Source of the DNA: Codonopsis lanceolata
Taxonomy: Eukaryota > Streptophyta > Magnoliopsida > Asterales > Campanulaceae
DNA: 64,000 nt
Direction: 5' to 3'
Assembly (NCBI GenBank): GCA_013146195.2
Contig: CM028377.1
Span: 34,725,632 to 34,789,631, forward strand
Shown: positions 1 through 10,445 of the stretch, in pieces
Numbering within the stretch: position 1 is the stretch's first letter
Layout of the letters: the number at the start of each line of letters is the position of its first letter
The notes under the pieces: generated by a model
What the model saw: only the letters and a program-made list of their open reading frames with translations
Told to the model about the DNA's origin: nothing
The model's database searches: none
Position numbers and translations under genes: made by a program

Positions 1-1270
1 AGGTAGACCCAGGAGAGTTCCGGTTGAACCTGAAGTAGAGGTACCGCCGCCAGAGGATCCGGTAGTTCCGGATATGGCTGAACTACATCGCAGATTGTTA
101 GCTTTTCTGGCTGGGCAGGGAGGTCGAGGGGAGGAGCGGTACCACCACCACCTCCACCACCAGAGACCAGGGCTGACACTACTCTCTTAGAGAGATTTCT
201 TAAGCTAAAGCCTAGTTCGTTTCTTGGAGAACCAAAACCGAGAGAAGGCTGAGTTATGGATGGAGGAAATGATCAAAGTGTTGTCCATGTTGGGGTGTTC
301 GACGAAGAAAGAGTGATGCTTAGCAACCTTTAAGTTTAAAGGAGCCGCCGAGCATTGGTGGACCGTGTTGAAGGAGAGTTGGGAGATGCAACAAGTTCCC
401 ATTACTTGGGCCAATTTCCAAAGAGAGTTTAAGAATGAGTATGTGCCGGATGTAGTGCGCAACCAAAGAGAGAAGGAGTTCTATGATCTTGAGCAAGGTA
501 GCATGACCGTGGCAGAGTATTGCAAAGTTCACGAGGTTGAGCCGATATTATGCGTATCGATTCCCACGGAGGCACGGAGAACACACAAGTTTGTGAAGGG
601 GTTAAGAGCGAGTTTAGAAAGCGATTCTAGCGCTTAAGCTCACCGATTATCGGTTGCGGTTGATAGAGCTTATGAGGTTGAGCAAGACATTGATGGAACA
701 GAGTCAAGAATAATGCTAGTAGTGCACGGCGGACTACTCGGAGCGATGTCGAGGGAAGCAATTCGGGTAATAGAAGGGGTTATCAAGGGAACCGTGATAG
801 GAGAAGTGGAGGCCAAGGTAGGCCACAGTCTGGGAAACAAGGTAACAACACTTCTTCAGCTAAGGGGCAGCAAGGGTCGCGTAGTGAAGCTATGATTTGT
901 TCGTTACGCGGAGGTGCAGGCACACGGTGATAGGTCTTTGGGGAAAGAATGGGAAAGTGTTTCTATTGCGGAGATGGAACTCACATGAAGAAGGACTGTC
1001 CAAAGTTTAAGGCTAGTCAGTCGGGTAGCGCTGGGCAGCAGTCTGGGGCTAAGAGAGATGGGGACGGTAAACCCAAGGTTCAAGGCCGTGTGTTTGCGCT
1101 TGATCAGCGCGAGGTTCAGGGGTCTACGGCCGTGATAGGAGGTACTCTTTCTATATTCGATCATAAGGCTCGAGTTCTCATAGATCCAGGGTCTTCGCAT
1201 TCTTATGTTGCTTCGCACTTTATTGAGAATCTTTGCGTATTGCCTCGAACCTTTGCCAAATTTGCTTGAA
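1..1270 (+). pseudogene. Tekay-type Ty3/Gypsy copy 1: gag and protease relic
   Basis: This is the 5'-truncated coding start of the first plus-strand element; the window opens inside gag. Gag would form the retroelement particle. A proline-rich N-terminal stretch (1-160) is followed by a gag core stretch in another frame (365-637) and a CCHC zinc knuckle (C-x2-C-x4-H-x4-C, read from 949). The retropepsin-like protease follows directly (about 1130-1270). Its active-site motif reads D-P-G where the family has D-S/T-G. Frames change several times (about 180, 640, 900, 1270), so no intact product is possible from this sequence. The same segments occur in the same order in the minus-strand element at 50047-51717, which supports the assignment. 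Some frameshifts may be sequencing errors, because the region down to about 2110 is indel-rich. Confidence 0.85.
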
Positions 1271-1792
1271 GTGTCTACCCGCTCGGGGAATATATGCTCG
1301 CGTCTGAAGTGTTTAAATCTTGTGATGTTTTGGTGGGTGACCACACTTTGCATGCGGACTTGGTAGTTCTCCTATACGTGATTTTGATGTGATTCTTGGC
1401 ATGGGTGGTTATGTGCTTATCATGCTATAGTTATTTGCCATAGAAAGAGGGTTACCTTTTATATGCGGGTGTGCTGAGTTTACTTTTGTGGGTGATCATG
1501 CTTGGTGGCGTGCACTTTATTTCTGCATTAAGGGCTAGAAAATTGTTGTCTCAAGGGTGTACGGGTTATCTTGCATGCGTAGTTGATAAGAGGAAGTCTT
1601 CGCCTAACTTAGAAGAGGTCCGGTAGTGTGTGAATTTCCGATGTGTTTTCTACCGATCATGCTATGCCACGATAGAGAACTAGAATTACGTATTGAGCTT
1701 ATTAGGGGACTTCACCGATTTCTAAGGCACCGTATAGGATGGCACCAGCGGAGCTTAGGGAGTTGAAAACCGGTTGCAAGAACTTCTAGAGA
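1271..1792 (+). pseudogene. Copy 1: end of protease and link to reverse transcriptase, frame-broken
   Basis: No long frame survives here. Short stretches match, in order, the protease C-terminal half of the related minus-strand copy (about 50047-50427) and the linker before reverse transcriptase (49789-49992). Examples are the DVILGM-like stretch near 1385-1400 and the ELKELKIQLQELL-like stretch near 1755. Frames shift repeatedly between them. It is coding sequence degraded by small indels rather than a spacer. Confidence 0.7.
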
Positions 1793-2838
1793 TTGGTTTT
1801 GTTAAACCAAGTGTGTCGCCTTAGGCGCACGGTCTTGTTTGTGAGGAAGAAAGATGGGAGTTTGCGGTTATGTATAGATTACCGAGAATTGAATAAGGTG
1901 ACTATTAAGAATAAGTATCCTCTACCCCACATCGATGATCTTTTTGACCAGTTGCAAGGGTCTATTGTCTACTCTAAGCTTGATTTGAGATGGGGTTACT
2001 ACCAATTGAAGGTTAGAGAGGAAGACGTTCCGAAGACGGCTTTTCGCACTAGGTATGGGCATTTTGAATTCGTGGTGATGCCGTTTGGGTTGGAATGCGC
2101 CCGGTGTTTATGGATTTGATGAACCGTGTTTTTCACAGTTATCTTGATTGCTTTGTTGTAGTCTTCATTGATGATATCTTAGTGTATTCGAAATCTCGGG
2201 AGGAGCATGAGAAACACTTGAGGATTGTGTTGTCTATTCTTCGGGAGAAGCAGCTTTATGCCAAGTTTAGCAAATGTGCCTTTTGGCTCGAGGAAGTATC
2301 TTTCTTAGGGCATATCGTTTCTAGCGCCGGGATAGCCGTTGATCCTTCTAAGATTGAAGCGGTGATGAATTGGAAGAGGCCTAGTTCGGTTACCGAGGTT
2401 CGGAGTTTCTTGGGGTTAGCGGGTTATTACCGAAGGTTTATTGAGGGTTTTTCTAGGATTGTAACTCCTATGACGAGGTTGACACAGAAGAATGTGCCGT
2501 TTGTTTGGAGCGAGAAATGTGAGTCTAGTTTCCAAGAGCTTAAGAATCGGTTGACATCGGCACCTATTTTGGCTTTGCCTAGTGGAGGAGATAATTTTGT
2601 GATCTATAGTGATGCTTCTAAGGAAGGTTTGGGTTGTGTTTTGATGCAGAATGGAAGGGTGATCGCCTATGCATCGAGGAAGTTGTCTATTCATGAGCAG
2701 AATTACCCGACACACGATATGGAGTTGGCTGCGATTATTTTCGCGTTGCATAAGTGGAAACACTACTTGTATGGGTCTAAGTTTGAGATCTTCACCGACC
2801 ATAAGAGTTTGAAATACTTGTTTTCTCAAAAGAATTGA
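1793..2838 (+). pseudogene. Copy 1: reverse transcriptase and RNase H
   Basis: The polymerase part of Pol would copy the element RNA into DNA in cytoplasmic particles. Two overlapping frames (1793-2119 and 2095-2838) together span the domain. The first carries the LRLCIDYRELNK, PLPHIDDLFDQLQG and TAFRTRYGHFEF stretches of Ty3/Gypsy reverse transcriptase. The second carries the catalytic box FVVVFIDDILVYSK and then a complete-looking RNase H (SDASKEGLGCVL, ASRKLS, MELAAI, IFTDHKSL). The junction near 2090-2105 lacks bases in the MPFG…NAP motif and forces the frame change. A further loss near 2833 breaks the frame into the integrase part. This segment is much cleaner than the matching part of copy 2. 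Confidence 0.92.
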
Positions 2839-3980
2839 ACATGAGACAACGAAGGTGGATGGAAAAGTTAAAGGACCACGATTGTACTATCTTGTATCAT
2901 CCGGGGAAGGCAAATGTGGTAGCGGATGCCTTGAGTAGGAAAGTTCATATGTCGTGTATGATGGTTAAGGAGTGGAAGATGTTGGAGGATTTGCGAGATT
3001 GGAGTCCTAGTGTTCATGATAGAGGTGTGATTTTCGCAAATGTTCGTGCTACGCCAGTCTTGTTTGGGAAAATTAGAGAAGAGCAAGGGAATGATCCGGA
3101 GTTGAAGAAAATTATTGATGGGTTGGTTGAGAATGTATCGCCTGACTTTGTGGTTAATAGTGAGGGTACTTTGACATTTCGAGGTAGGATTTGTGTTCCT
3201 TGTAATACGGAATTGAAGAGGTTGGTTCTTGATGAGGCTCATAAGACGAAGTATACCATTCACCCGGGGAGCACGAAGATGTACTTAGATTTGAAAAGAC
3301 AGTTTTGGTGGAAGGGTATGAAGAGAGAAATTGCGGAGTATGTGTCGAAATGTTTGACTTGTCAGCAGGTTAAGGCTGAGCATCAGAGGCCTGCGGGATT
3401 TCTACAACCATTGGAGATTCCTGAGTGGAAATGGGAGTTCATTACTATGGATTTTGTGACAGGGTTACCGCGCACGCGGAGAGGGTTTAATGCAGTTTGG
3501 GTTATAGTCGACAGATTGACTAAGTCTGCACACTTCATTCCGATAGCTATCACTTATTCGTTGACTCAGTTAGCAGCTTTGTATATCCAGGAGATCGTGA
3601 GACTTCATGGCGTACCGGTTAGTATTGTGTCCGATAGAGATCCGAGGTTCACGTCAAGATTTTGGAAGTCGTTGCAGGAAGCTTTGGGGACTAGATTGGA
3701 CTTCAGTACAGCTTTTCATCCACAAACGGATGGTCAGTCCGAGCGATTGATTCAGATTTTGGAGGATATGCTGCGAGCTTGTGCCGTGGATTTCAAGGGA
3801 AGCTGGGATTCTCACTTACCTTTAGCCGAGTTTGCGTATAATAACAGCTACCAGTCGAGTATCAAGATGGCGCCGTATGAAGCTTTGTATGGGCGTAAGT
3901 GTAGATCGCCAATTTGTTGGGATGAAGTTGGAGGCGAAACTTTGGGGTTCGAGTTAGTGCAACGATCGGTTGAGGCGTGA
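2835..3980 (+). pseudogene. Copy 1: integrase
   Basis: Integrase inserts the DNA copy into the host genome. This 381-residue frame begins with the tail of RNase H (NMRQRRWMEKLKDHD, ADALSRK). The HHCC zinc-binding module follows, with histidines in the LDEAHKTKYTIHPG stretch and cysteines in KCLTCQQ. The DDE catalytic core then has D in ITMDFVTGLP, D in IVSDRDPRF and E in HPQTDGQSERLIQ. All catalytic residues are present. The frame ends early at 3980 through a small indel, and the C-terminal domain continues in another frame from 3977. Confidence 0.92.
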
Positions 3981-4495
3981 AGTTGATTAGAGATCGTTTG
4001 CGCACCGCTCAAAGTCGACAAAAGAGTTATGCGGACAATCGAAGACGGGATCTTGAGTTCCAAGTGGGTGATTACGTGTTCTTGAAGGTAACAGGGAGAG
4101 GTACTAAGAGGTTCGGCAAGAAAGGGAAGCTTACACCGAGATACATTGGTCCATTTGAGGTTCTTGAGAGAGTTGGGACCTTAGCGTATCGTATTGCATT
4201 GCCACCTTCACTTTCGGAGACTCATAACGTATTCCATGTTTCCATGTTGCGAAAGTATTTGAAGGATGAGTCCCATGTACTCGAGTATGAAGAGATCACG
4301 TTTGAGCCGGATATGTCATACGTTGAAAAGCCCGTGAAGATATTGGATACCAAGGAGCAAGTTCTACGAACCAAAAGAATTCCCTTAGTCAAAGTTCTTT
4401 GGAGGAACCACAACATTGAAGAAGCGACTTGGGAGGCGGAGGCGGAGATGCGCGGAAGCATCCACATTTATTCGACGAACTTGGTAAGAATTTAG
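3977..4495 (+). pseudogene. Copy 1: integrase C-terminus with GPY/F module and chromodomain
   Basis: This continues integrase in a new frame. It shows the GPY/F module (LTPRYIGPFEVLERVG, AYRIALPP, HNVFHVSMLRKY) followed by a chromodomain-like end (ILDTKEQVLRTKRIP, VKVLWRNH, EEATWE). A C-terminal chromodomain marks the chromoviruses and is thought to steer insertion toward particular chromatin. The motif pattern fits the Tekay (Del) clade. A missing base near 4450 shifts the last residues, so this copy ends at 4495, whereas the minus-strand copy reads on through the polypurine tract. Confidence 0.9.
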
Positions 4496-4507
4496 GGACT
4501 AAATTCT

Positions 4508-4520
4508 AAAGGAGGGAGAG
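4508..4520 (+). other. Polypurine tract of copy 1
   Basis: The purine run AAAGGAGGGAGAG abuts the TG of the LTR at 4521. This is the plus-strand primer site for reverse transcription. The same tract occurs at 10432-10445 and, reversed, at 47027-47040. Confidence 0.85.
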
Positions 4521-6012
4521 TGTAACGCCCATAATCTTGCATGTGCATTCTATGCTTGTCTTTATACTTTCTTGGTTGATTGTGAGCATGTTTACTTGAT
4601 ATATATAATGTTTTAGAATCATTCATAAGTCATTCTAGAAGTCCATAACATGTTTAGAATCATATAAACTTGTTTGTTGAATCGCCGGTTTGATCGCGTT
4701 GAATTTGGCCTTAGCGATTCCTCTCGTTGCTCGTATTTGCTTCTATTTCGACGTACGAAGTGTTCGTTGAGTTCTTGGCTTTATATTCAGGTCTTAATCA
4801 TGTTGAAACAAACCTTTTTCATGCCCAAGATATCCTAGTTTGATTGATGTTTGATTTGAGTTTAATCCGTTGTTCATTAAATCGCGTGGTTCGCGCTTGT
4901 TCTAACTTGTTCGGGGGTTGTTCGGTGCGTTTCCGACTTGTTTTGAGTAGGGTTAGACCTTAGAATGGTTGCCCAAAGTTTGGGACCATTTAGATCAAGT
5001 TTAGATCAAGTTTTAGAGGTTACGGAGCCGAGGCGGCCGCATGGGAGCTGGGAGGCGCCCGGTGAGCCTCAAATGCTTGAGAGCAATTCTTTGAATAGTG
5101 CGAACTTGGGGAGGCCCGGTTGTTGAGGCGGCCGCATGCTTGGGTGAGCGCCCGCCTCACCTGCTTTGTGCAGGATGATTTTCTCTGTTTGAAATTGGGC
5201 GACTTATGCCTTGACCCCATATCTAAACCTATCTAAACCTCCCCCCAACCCTTCTACTTAAGTCCTAACATCCCTAACTAGTTTTTAATGATGAGTTAAG
5301 AGTTCATTAGTGACCAATTAAGCCCACAAATCAGATTAGAAAAGGGACCACAAGTTGTTGACACTTGTCACTCAAAATCTGACAAATATAAACCACATTC
5401 GGATTTTTGACTCTCATTCTCAGAGCCCTCTTCCAAAACGAATTTTCATCTTCTCTCTAGTTCTTCCATGGTTTCTTGAGGTCTCATCTCCATCTTCAAT
5501 CATCCATTCATCATTTGGCCAAGAGTTCTTCATTAAAGTTGTAGAGCTCAAGAAGAGGAGCATTTCCATCCGATTGGTTTCCTTTATTGCCNNNNNNNNN
5601 NNNNNNNNNNNNNNNNNNNNNNNNNNNNNNNNNNNNNNNNNNNNNNNNNNNNNNNNNNNNNNNNNNNNNNNNNNNNNNNNNNNNNNNNNNNGCTTATATG
5701 TGCTGCCGTTGGTTACGCTTCTTCCGCTAAAGCTCTTTTAATTATTATCGTTTGCCGTTGTCTCCCGCATGTCGTGGCCGCTGAGGTTTTATAAGCATGT
5801 GTTAATATTATAGAGTAGTTGGTTGTTCCGCCGCAACGTCGCCGATGACTTGCTTATTTTAAGTTGTTTTTCCCGCCAAGTGTAAGCTGTAATTGTCGTC
5901 AGATGCGATGTTGCGCCACATGAATTTTATAATCCTACTTGTGCATGCCAGGTATCTTGTCTATTTGGACTACACGACTTCTGATCTCGCATGGGTCCGG
6001 CCGGGCCGTCAC
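4521..6012 (+). mobile_element. Shared middle Tekay LTR, interrupted by assembly gap
   Basis: The LTR starts TGTAACGCCC directly after the polypurine tract and ends GGCCGTCAC just before a primer-binding site. The left 1.07 kb matches the start of the LTR at 10446 and the right 0.32 kb matches its end. About 1.4 kb of the 2.85-kb LTR therefore falls in the N gap. It serves as 3' LTR of copy 1 and 5' LTR of copy 2. GC-rich palindromes lie at about 5029-5160 (see findings). The part after the gap shows many small indels relative to 12990-13295, and the terminal A of the usual TCACA end is missing. Confidence 0.85.
5592..5691. other. Assembly gap (100 N)
   Basis: Exactly 100 unknown bases, the usual placeholder for a gap of unknown size. 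The homologous LTR at 10446-13295 suggests that about 1.4 kb is missing. Confidence 0.99.
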
Positions 6013-6014
6013 GC

Positions 6015-6030
6015 TGGTATCGAGCTATAG
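6015..6030 (+). other. Primer-binding site of copy 2 (initiator Met tRNA), one base short
   Basis: The sequence TGGTATCGAGCTATAG follows the LTR. Plant Ty3/Gypsy and Copia elements typically carry TGGTATCAGAGC here, complementary to the 3' end of initiator-methionine tRNA. One A is missing, in line with the indel-rich state of this copy. The minus-strand element has the complete site. Confidence 0.8.
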
Positions 6031-6113
6031 CAGCTGCCGCGGTGATAGGTTCCATGGCCTAGCGTGGTTGGTTAATTGTGTGTCGATTCTAACGCCGAGT
6101 GAATTGTGAGTCC

Positions 6114-7330
6114 GATGGATAATCCTGTGAGAGGTAGACCTGAGAGGTCCCGGTTGAACCCCGTGAGGTACCGCCAGAGAATCCTGAGTTCCGATATGGC
6201 TGAATTACATCGCAGACAATGGCTTTTCCGGTGTGGTGTCAAGCTTGGGGGAGAAGACCACCACCACCTCCACCACCGGCACAAGGATCGACACCTACTC
6301 TCTTGTATTTAAGTTAAAGCCTGGGCTTCTTGGAGAACCGAAACCGAGGAGGCCGAAAGGTGGATGGAGGAAATGATCAAGGTATTGTCCATGTCAGTGT
6401 ACCGACGAAGAAAGAGTTATGCTAGCTTAAGCAGTTTAAGTGAGCCGAACATCGTGGACTGCTGGAAGGAAAGCCGAGATTCAAAGAAGTTCCCATTACT
6501 GGGCCATTTCCAAAGAGAGTTTAAGAATGAATATGTGCCTGATGTGGTTCGCAACCAAAAGGAGAAGGAATTCTATGATCTTGAAAGTAGCATGACAAGA
6601 GCGGAGTATTCTTCCGCGAATTGAACTGAAATAAGTATCAGACGATCCATTCCTACGAAGCAGCGAGGACACATAAGTTTGTTAAAGGATTGAGGACCGA
6701 ATTTAGAAAGCGTATTCTAGCTTAAGCTCACCGACATCTGAGTGCGCTTGATCGAGCGTATGAGGTGGAGCAAGATATCGAGGAACACCGGGTCAAGAAT
6801 AATTCTAGTAATGCACTAGCCTACTTAACAATAATCGGAAATAATTGTATAAGAGGATACCAAGGAACCGTGATAAGGAGGTGAGGCCAAGGTAAAGCTG
6901 GAAGCAAGGTAACAATACTTCTTCATCTCAAGGGCAACAAGGACACAGAATGGGAGTATGACTTGCAGCTATTGTCGAAGCCATACATTGATTGGTGTCG
7001 GGCAAAGCAAGGAGTGTGTACAATTGTGGAGATGGTACTATTTAAAAGGGAACGGGCTCGGCCTCGGGGGCCAAGAGGGAGTGTAGATGGGAAACCCAAG
7101 GCAAGGTCGTGTTTGCGCTCAACATCGCGAGGTTCGTGGGGTCTACTACCGTGATAGAGGTACTCTTTCTATATTTGATCATAAGGCTCGAGTTCTCAGA
7201 TCCGTGGTCTTCACATTCTTATGTTTCTCGCACTTTGTTGAGAATCTTCGTGTACGCTCAACCTTGCCATATTTGCTTGAAGTTTCTACCCCGCCGGAAT
7301 ATATGCTCGATCCAAGTGTTTAAATCTTGT
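6114..7330 (+). pseudogene. Tekay copy 2: gag and start of protease, shattered
   Basis: An ATG at 6114 begins MDNPVRGRP, the same gag start as MENPRDGN in the minus-strand element (51696). After about 25 codons the frame breaks, and homology continues through all three frames. Recognisable pieces are the FQREFKNEYVPDVVRNQ gag stretch near 6510-6560 and the protease start FDHKARVL near 7160-7195. The zinc-knuckle region (about 6985-7050) is degraded. Small deletions occur every few tens of bases, so no domain is intact. Confidence 0.8.
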
Positions 7331-9983
7331 GATGTTTCGTGGGTGACCACTTTGCATGCGACTTGGTAGTTCTACCTATACGTGATTTTGATGTGATTCT
7401 TGGCATGGACCGGTTATGTGCTTATCATGCTATAGTTGACCGCCATAAAAATGTTACTTTATATGCCGGTGTGGCCTCGAATTTACATTTGTGGGTGATC
7501 ATGCATCGAGTGATTTGCATTTTATTTCCGCCTAAGTGGCTAGAAAATTATTGTCTCAAGTGGTGTACGTTATCTTGCATGCTGTTGTTGATAAGAAGAA
7601 GTCTTCGCCCAACTTAGAAGAGGTTCCGTAGTATGTGAGTTTCCTCGATGTATTTTCTACCCGACCATGCTATGCCACCCGATGAGAACTAGAATTTTGT
7701 ATTGAGCTTATTCCTGGACTTCACCGATTTCTAAGGCATCAGATAGGATGGCTCATGAGCTTAGGGAGTTGAAAACTCGCTGCAAGAACTCCTAGAGATT
7801 GGTTTTATTAAACCGAAGTGTGTCGCCTCGCACTCTGCCTTATTTGTGAGGAAGAAAGATGGGAGTTTGCGGTTATGCATAGACTATCGGAATTGAATAA
7901 GGTGACCATTAAGAATAAATATCCACTACCCCACATTGATGACCTTTTGACCAATTGCAAGGGTCTATTGTCTATTCTAAGCTTGATTTGAGATGGGGTT
8001 ACTACCAATTGAAGGTTAGAGAGGAAGACATTCCAAGACGCCGCACTAGATACGGGCACTTTGAATTTCAGAGTGATGCCGCTTGTTGACGAATGCACCA
8101 GCCGGTGTTTATGGACTTAATGAACCGTGTCTTTCACAGCTATCTTGATTGTTTCGTGGTAGTCTTTATTGATGACATCTTAGTGTATTCGAAATCTCTG
8201 TGAGGAGCATGAGAAACACTTGAGGATTGTCTTGTCTATTCTTCGGGAGAAACAGCCTTTATGCGAAGTTTAGCAATGTGCCTTTGGCTCGAGGGAAGTG
8301 TCTTTTGGGCATATAGTTTAGCTACGGATAGCCGCGATCCTTCTAAAGTGGAAGCGTGATGAATTGGAAGAGACCTAGTTCGCCATCGAGGTTCGGAGTT
8401 TCGGTTTAATGGGTTATTACCGGAGATTTATTGAAGGTTTTTCTGACAGACTCCTATGACTAGATTGACACAAAAAGAATGTGCCATTTGTTTGAGCGAG
8501 AAATGTGAAGCTAGTTTCCAAGAGCTTAAGAAGTTGTTGACGCCGACGCAGCACCTATTTTGGCTTTGCTTCAAGTGGAGGAGATAATTTTGTGATTTAT
8601 AGCGATGCTTCTATTCAAAATGGTAGAGTTATCGCCCATGCGCCGAGGAAGTTGTCTATTCATGAGCGTAATTACCCGACACACGATTTGGAGTTGGCGA
8701 TTATTTTCGCTTGCATAAATGGAAACATTACTTGTATGGGGCTAAGTTTGAGATCTTTACCGATCATAAAAGTTTGAAATATTTATTTTCTCAAAAGAAT
8801 TAAACATGAGGCAAAGAAGATGGATGGAAAATTAAAAGATCATGATTGCACTATTTTATATCATCCGGGAAGGCAAATGTAGTAGCGATGCCTTGAGTAG
8901 GAAAGTTCACATGTCTTGTATGATGGTTAGAGAATGGAAGATGTTGGAAGATTTACAGATTGGGGTCCTAGTGTTTATGATAGAGGCGTGATTTTCGCAA
9001 ATGTTCGCGTGCTACGCCGCTTTATTTGGGAAAATTAGAGAAGCGCAAGGGAATGATCCTGAGTTGAAGAAAATTATTGATGGGTTGGCCGAGAATTTAT
9101 CGCCCGATTTTGTGATTAGTAGTGAGGGTACTTTGACATTTCGAGGTAGAATTTGTGTTCCTTCTAATACCGAATCAAGAGGTTGGTTCTGATGAGGCTC
9201 ACAAAACGAGGTATACCATTCACCCGGGAGCACGAAGATGTATTTGGATTTGAAAAGACAATTTTGGTGGAAAGGCATGAAGAGGGAAATTATGAGTATG
9301 TGTCAAAGTGTTTGACTTGTCACAGTTAAGGCCGAACATCGAGGCCTCAAGGGATTTCTACAACCACTGAGATTCCCCGAATGGAAATGGGAGTTTATTA
9401 CTATGGATTTTGTGACAGGTTACAAGCACGCGAGAGGATTTAATGCGCTTGGGTTATAGCGATGGATTGACTAAGTTCCGCACACTTTATTCGATAGCTA
9501 TCACTTATTCATTGACTCGCTAGCGCCTTTGTATATTCGTGGATCGTGAGACTTCATGGCGCACTGTGAGTATTGTGTCCGATAGAGATCCGAGGTTCAC
9601 ATCTAGATTTTGGAAGTCGCAGAAGCTTTGGGGACCAGATTGACTTCAAGATGTTTTTCATCCGCAAACCGATGGTCATCCGAGCGATTGATTCGTATTT
9701 GGAGGATATGCTTCGAGCTTGTGCCGTGAATTTCAAGTGGAAGCCGATTCTCATTTACCTTTAGCCGAAGTTTATGAGTATCAAGATGGCGCCGTATCAG
9801 TGAAGCATTGTATGGGCGTAAGTGTAGATCGCCAATTTGTTGGGACGAAGTTGGAGAAGCGAAACTTTGGGGTTCCGAAGTTAGTGCAAATGGTTGAGAG
9901 CGTGAAGTTGATTAGAGATAGATTGCATCGCTTCAAAGTCGAAAGAGTTACGCGACAATCGAAGACGGGATATTGAGTTCCAA
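7331..9983 (+). pseudogene. Tekay copy 2: protease end, reverse transcriptase, RNase H and integrase, shattered
   Basis: Nucleotide similarity to 1321-4040 is continuous and in order, but the longest frames are under 100 codons. Visible pieces include FDVILGMDRLCAYHA (7390-7430), the reverse transcriptase CIDY region in fragments near 7870, the FIDD box near 8165, RNase H near 8600-8780 and the integrase start at 9001-9192. Most differences from copy 1 are short deletions, often in GG, CAG or other short repeats, rather than substitutions. This may be unpolished sequence rather than true decay. Confidence 0.8.
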
Positions 9984-10418
9984 GTGGGAGACTACGTGTT
10001 CTTGAAGGTAACACCGAGGAGAGGTACGAAAAGATTCGGCAAGAAAGGGAAGCTTACACCGAGGTACATTGGCCCATTCGAGATTCTTGAGAGAGTTGGG
10101 TCCTTAGCGTATCGAATTGCATTGCCACCTTCACTTTTGGAGACTCATAATGTCTTCCATGTTTCCATGTTGCGAAAGTATTTGAAGGATGAGTCCCACG
10201 TACTTGAGTATGAGGAGATAACGTTTGAGACGGATATGTCTTACGTGGAAAAGCCCGTGAAGATTTTGGATACCAAAGAGCAAGTTCTACGAACCAAAAG
10301 AATTCCCTTAGTTAAAGTTCTTTGGAGAAATCACAACTTGAGGAAGCGACTTGGGAAACAGAATCGGAAATGCGCGAGAAGCATCCACATTTGTTTGATG
10401 AACCTGGTAAGAATTTAG
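9984..10418 (+). pseudogene. Tekay copy 2: integrase C-terminus and chromodomain
   Basis: A 144-codon frame holds the GPY/F module (LTPRYIGPFEILERVG) and most of the chromodomain (ILDTKEQVLRTKRIP, VKVLWRNH). It differs from copy 1 mainly by substitutions. The indel density drops sharply here compared with 5692-9980. One small deletion near 10337 shifts the last 25 residues. Confidence 0.85.
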
Positions 10419-10431
10419 GGACTAAATTCCT

Positions 10432-10445
10432 AAAGGAGGGGAGAG
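10432..10445 (+). other. Polypurine tract of copy 2
   Basis: The purine run AAAGGAGGGGAGAG directly precedes the LTR start TGTAACACCCC at 10446. Confidence 0.85.
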
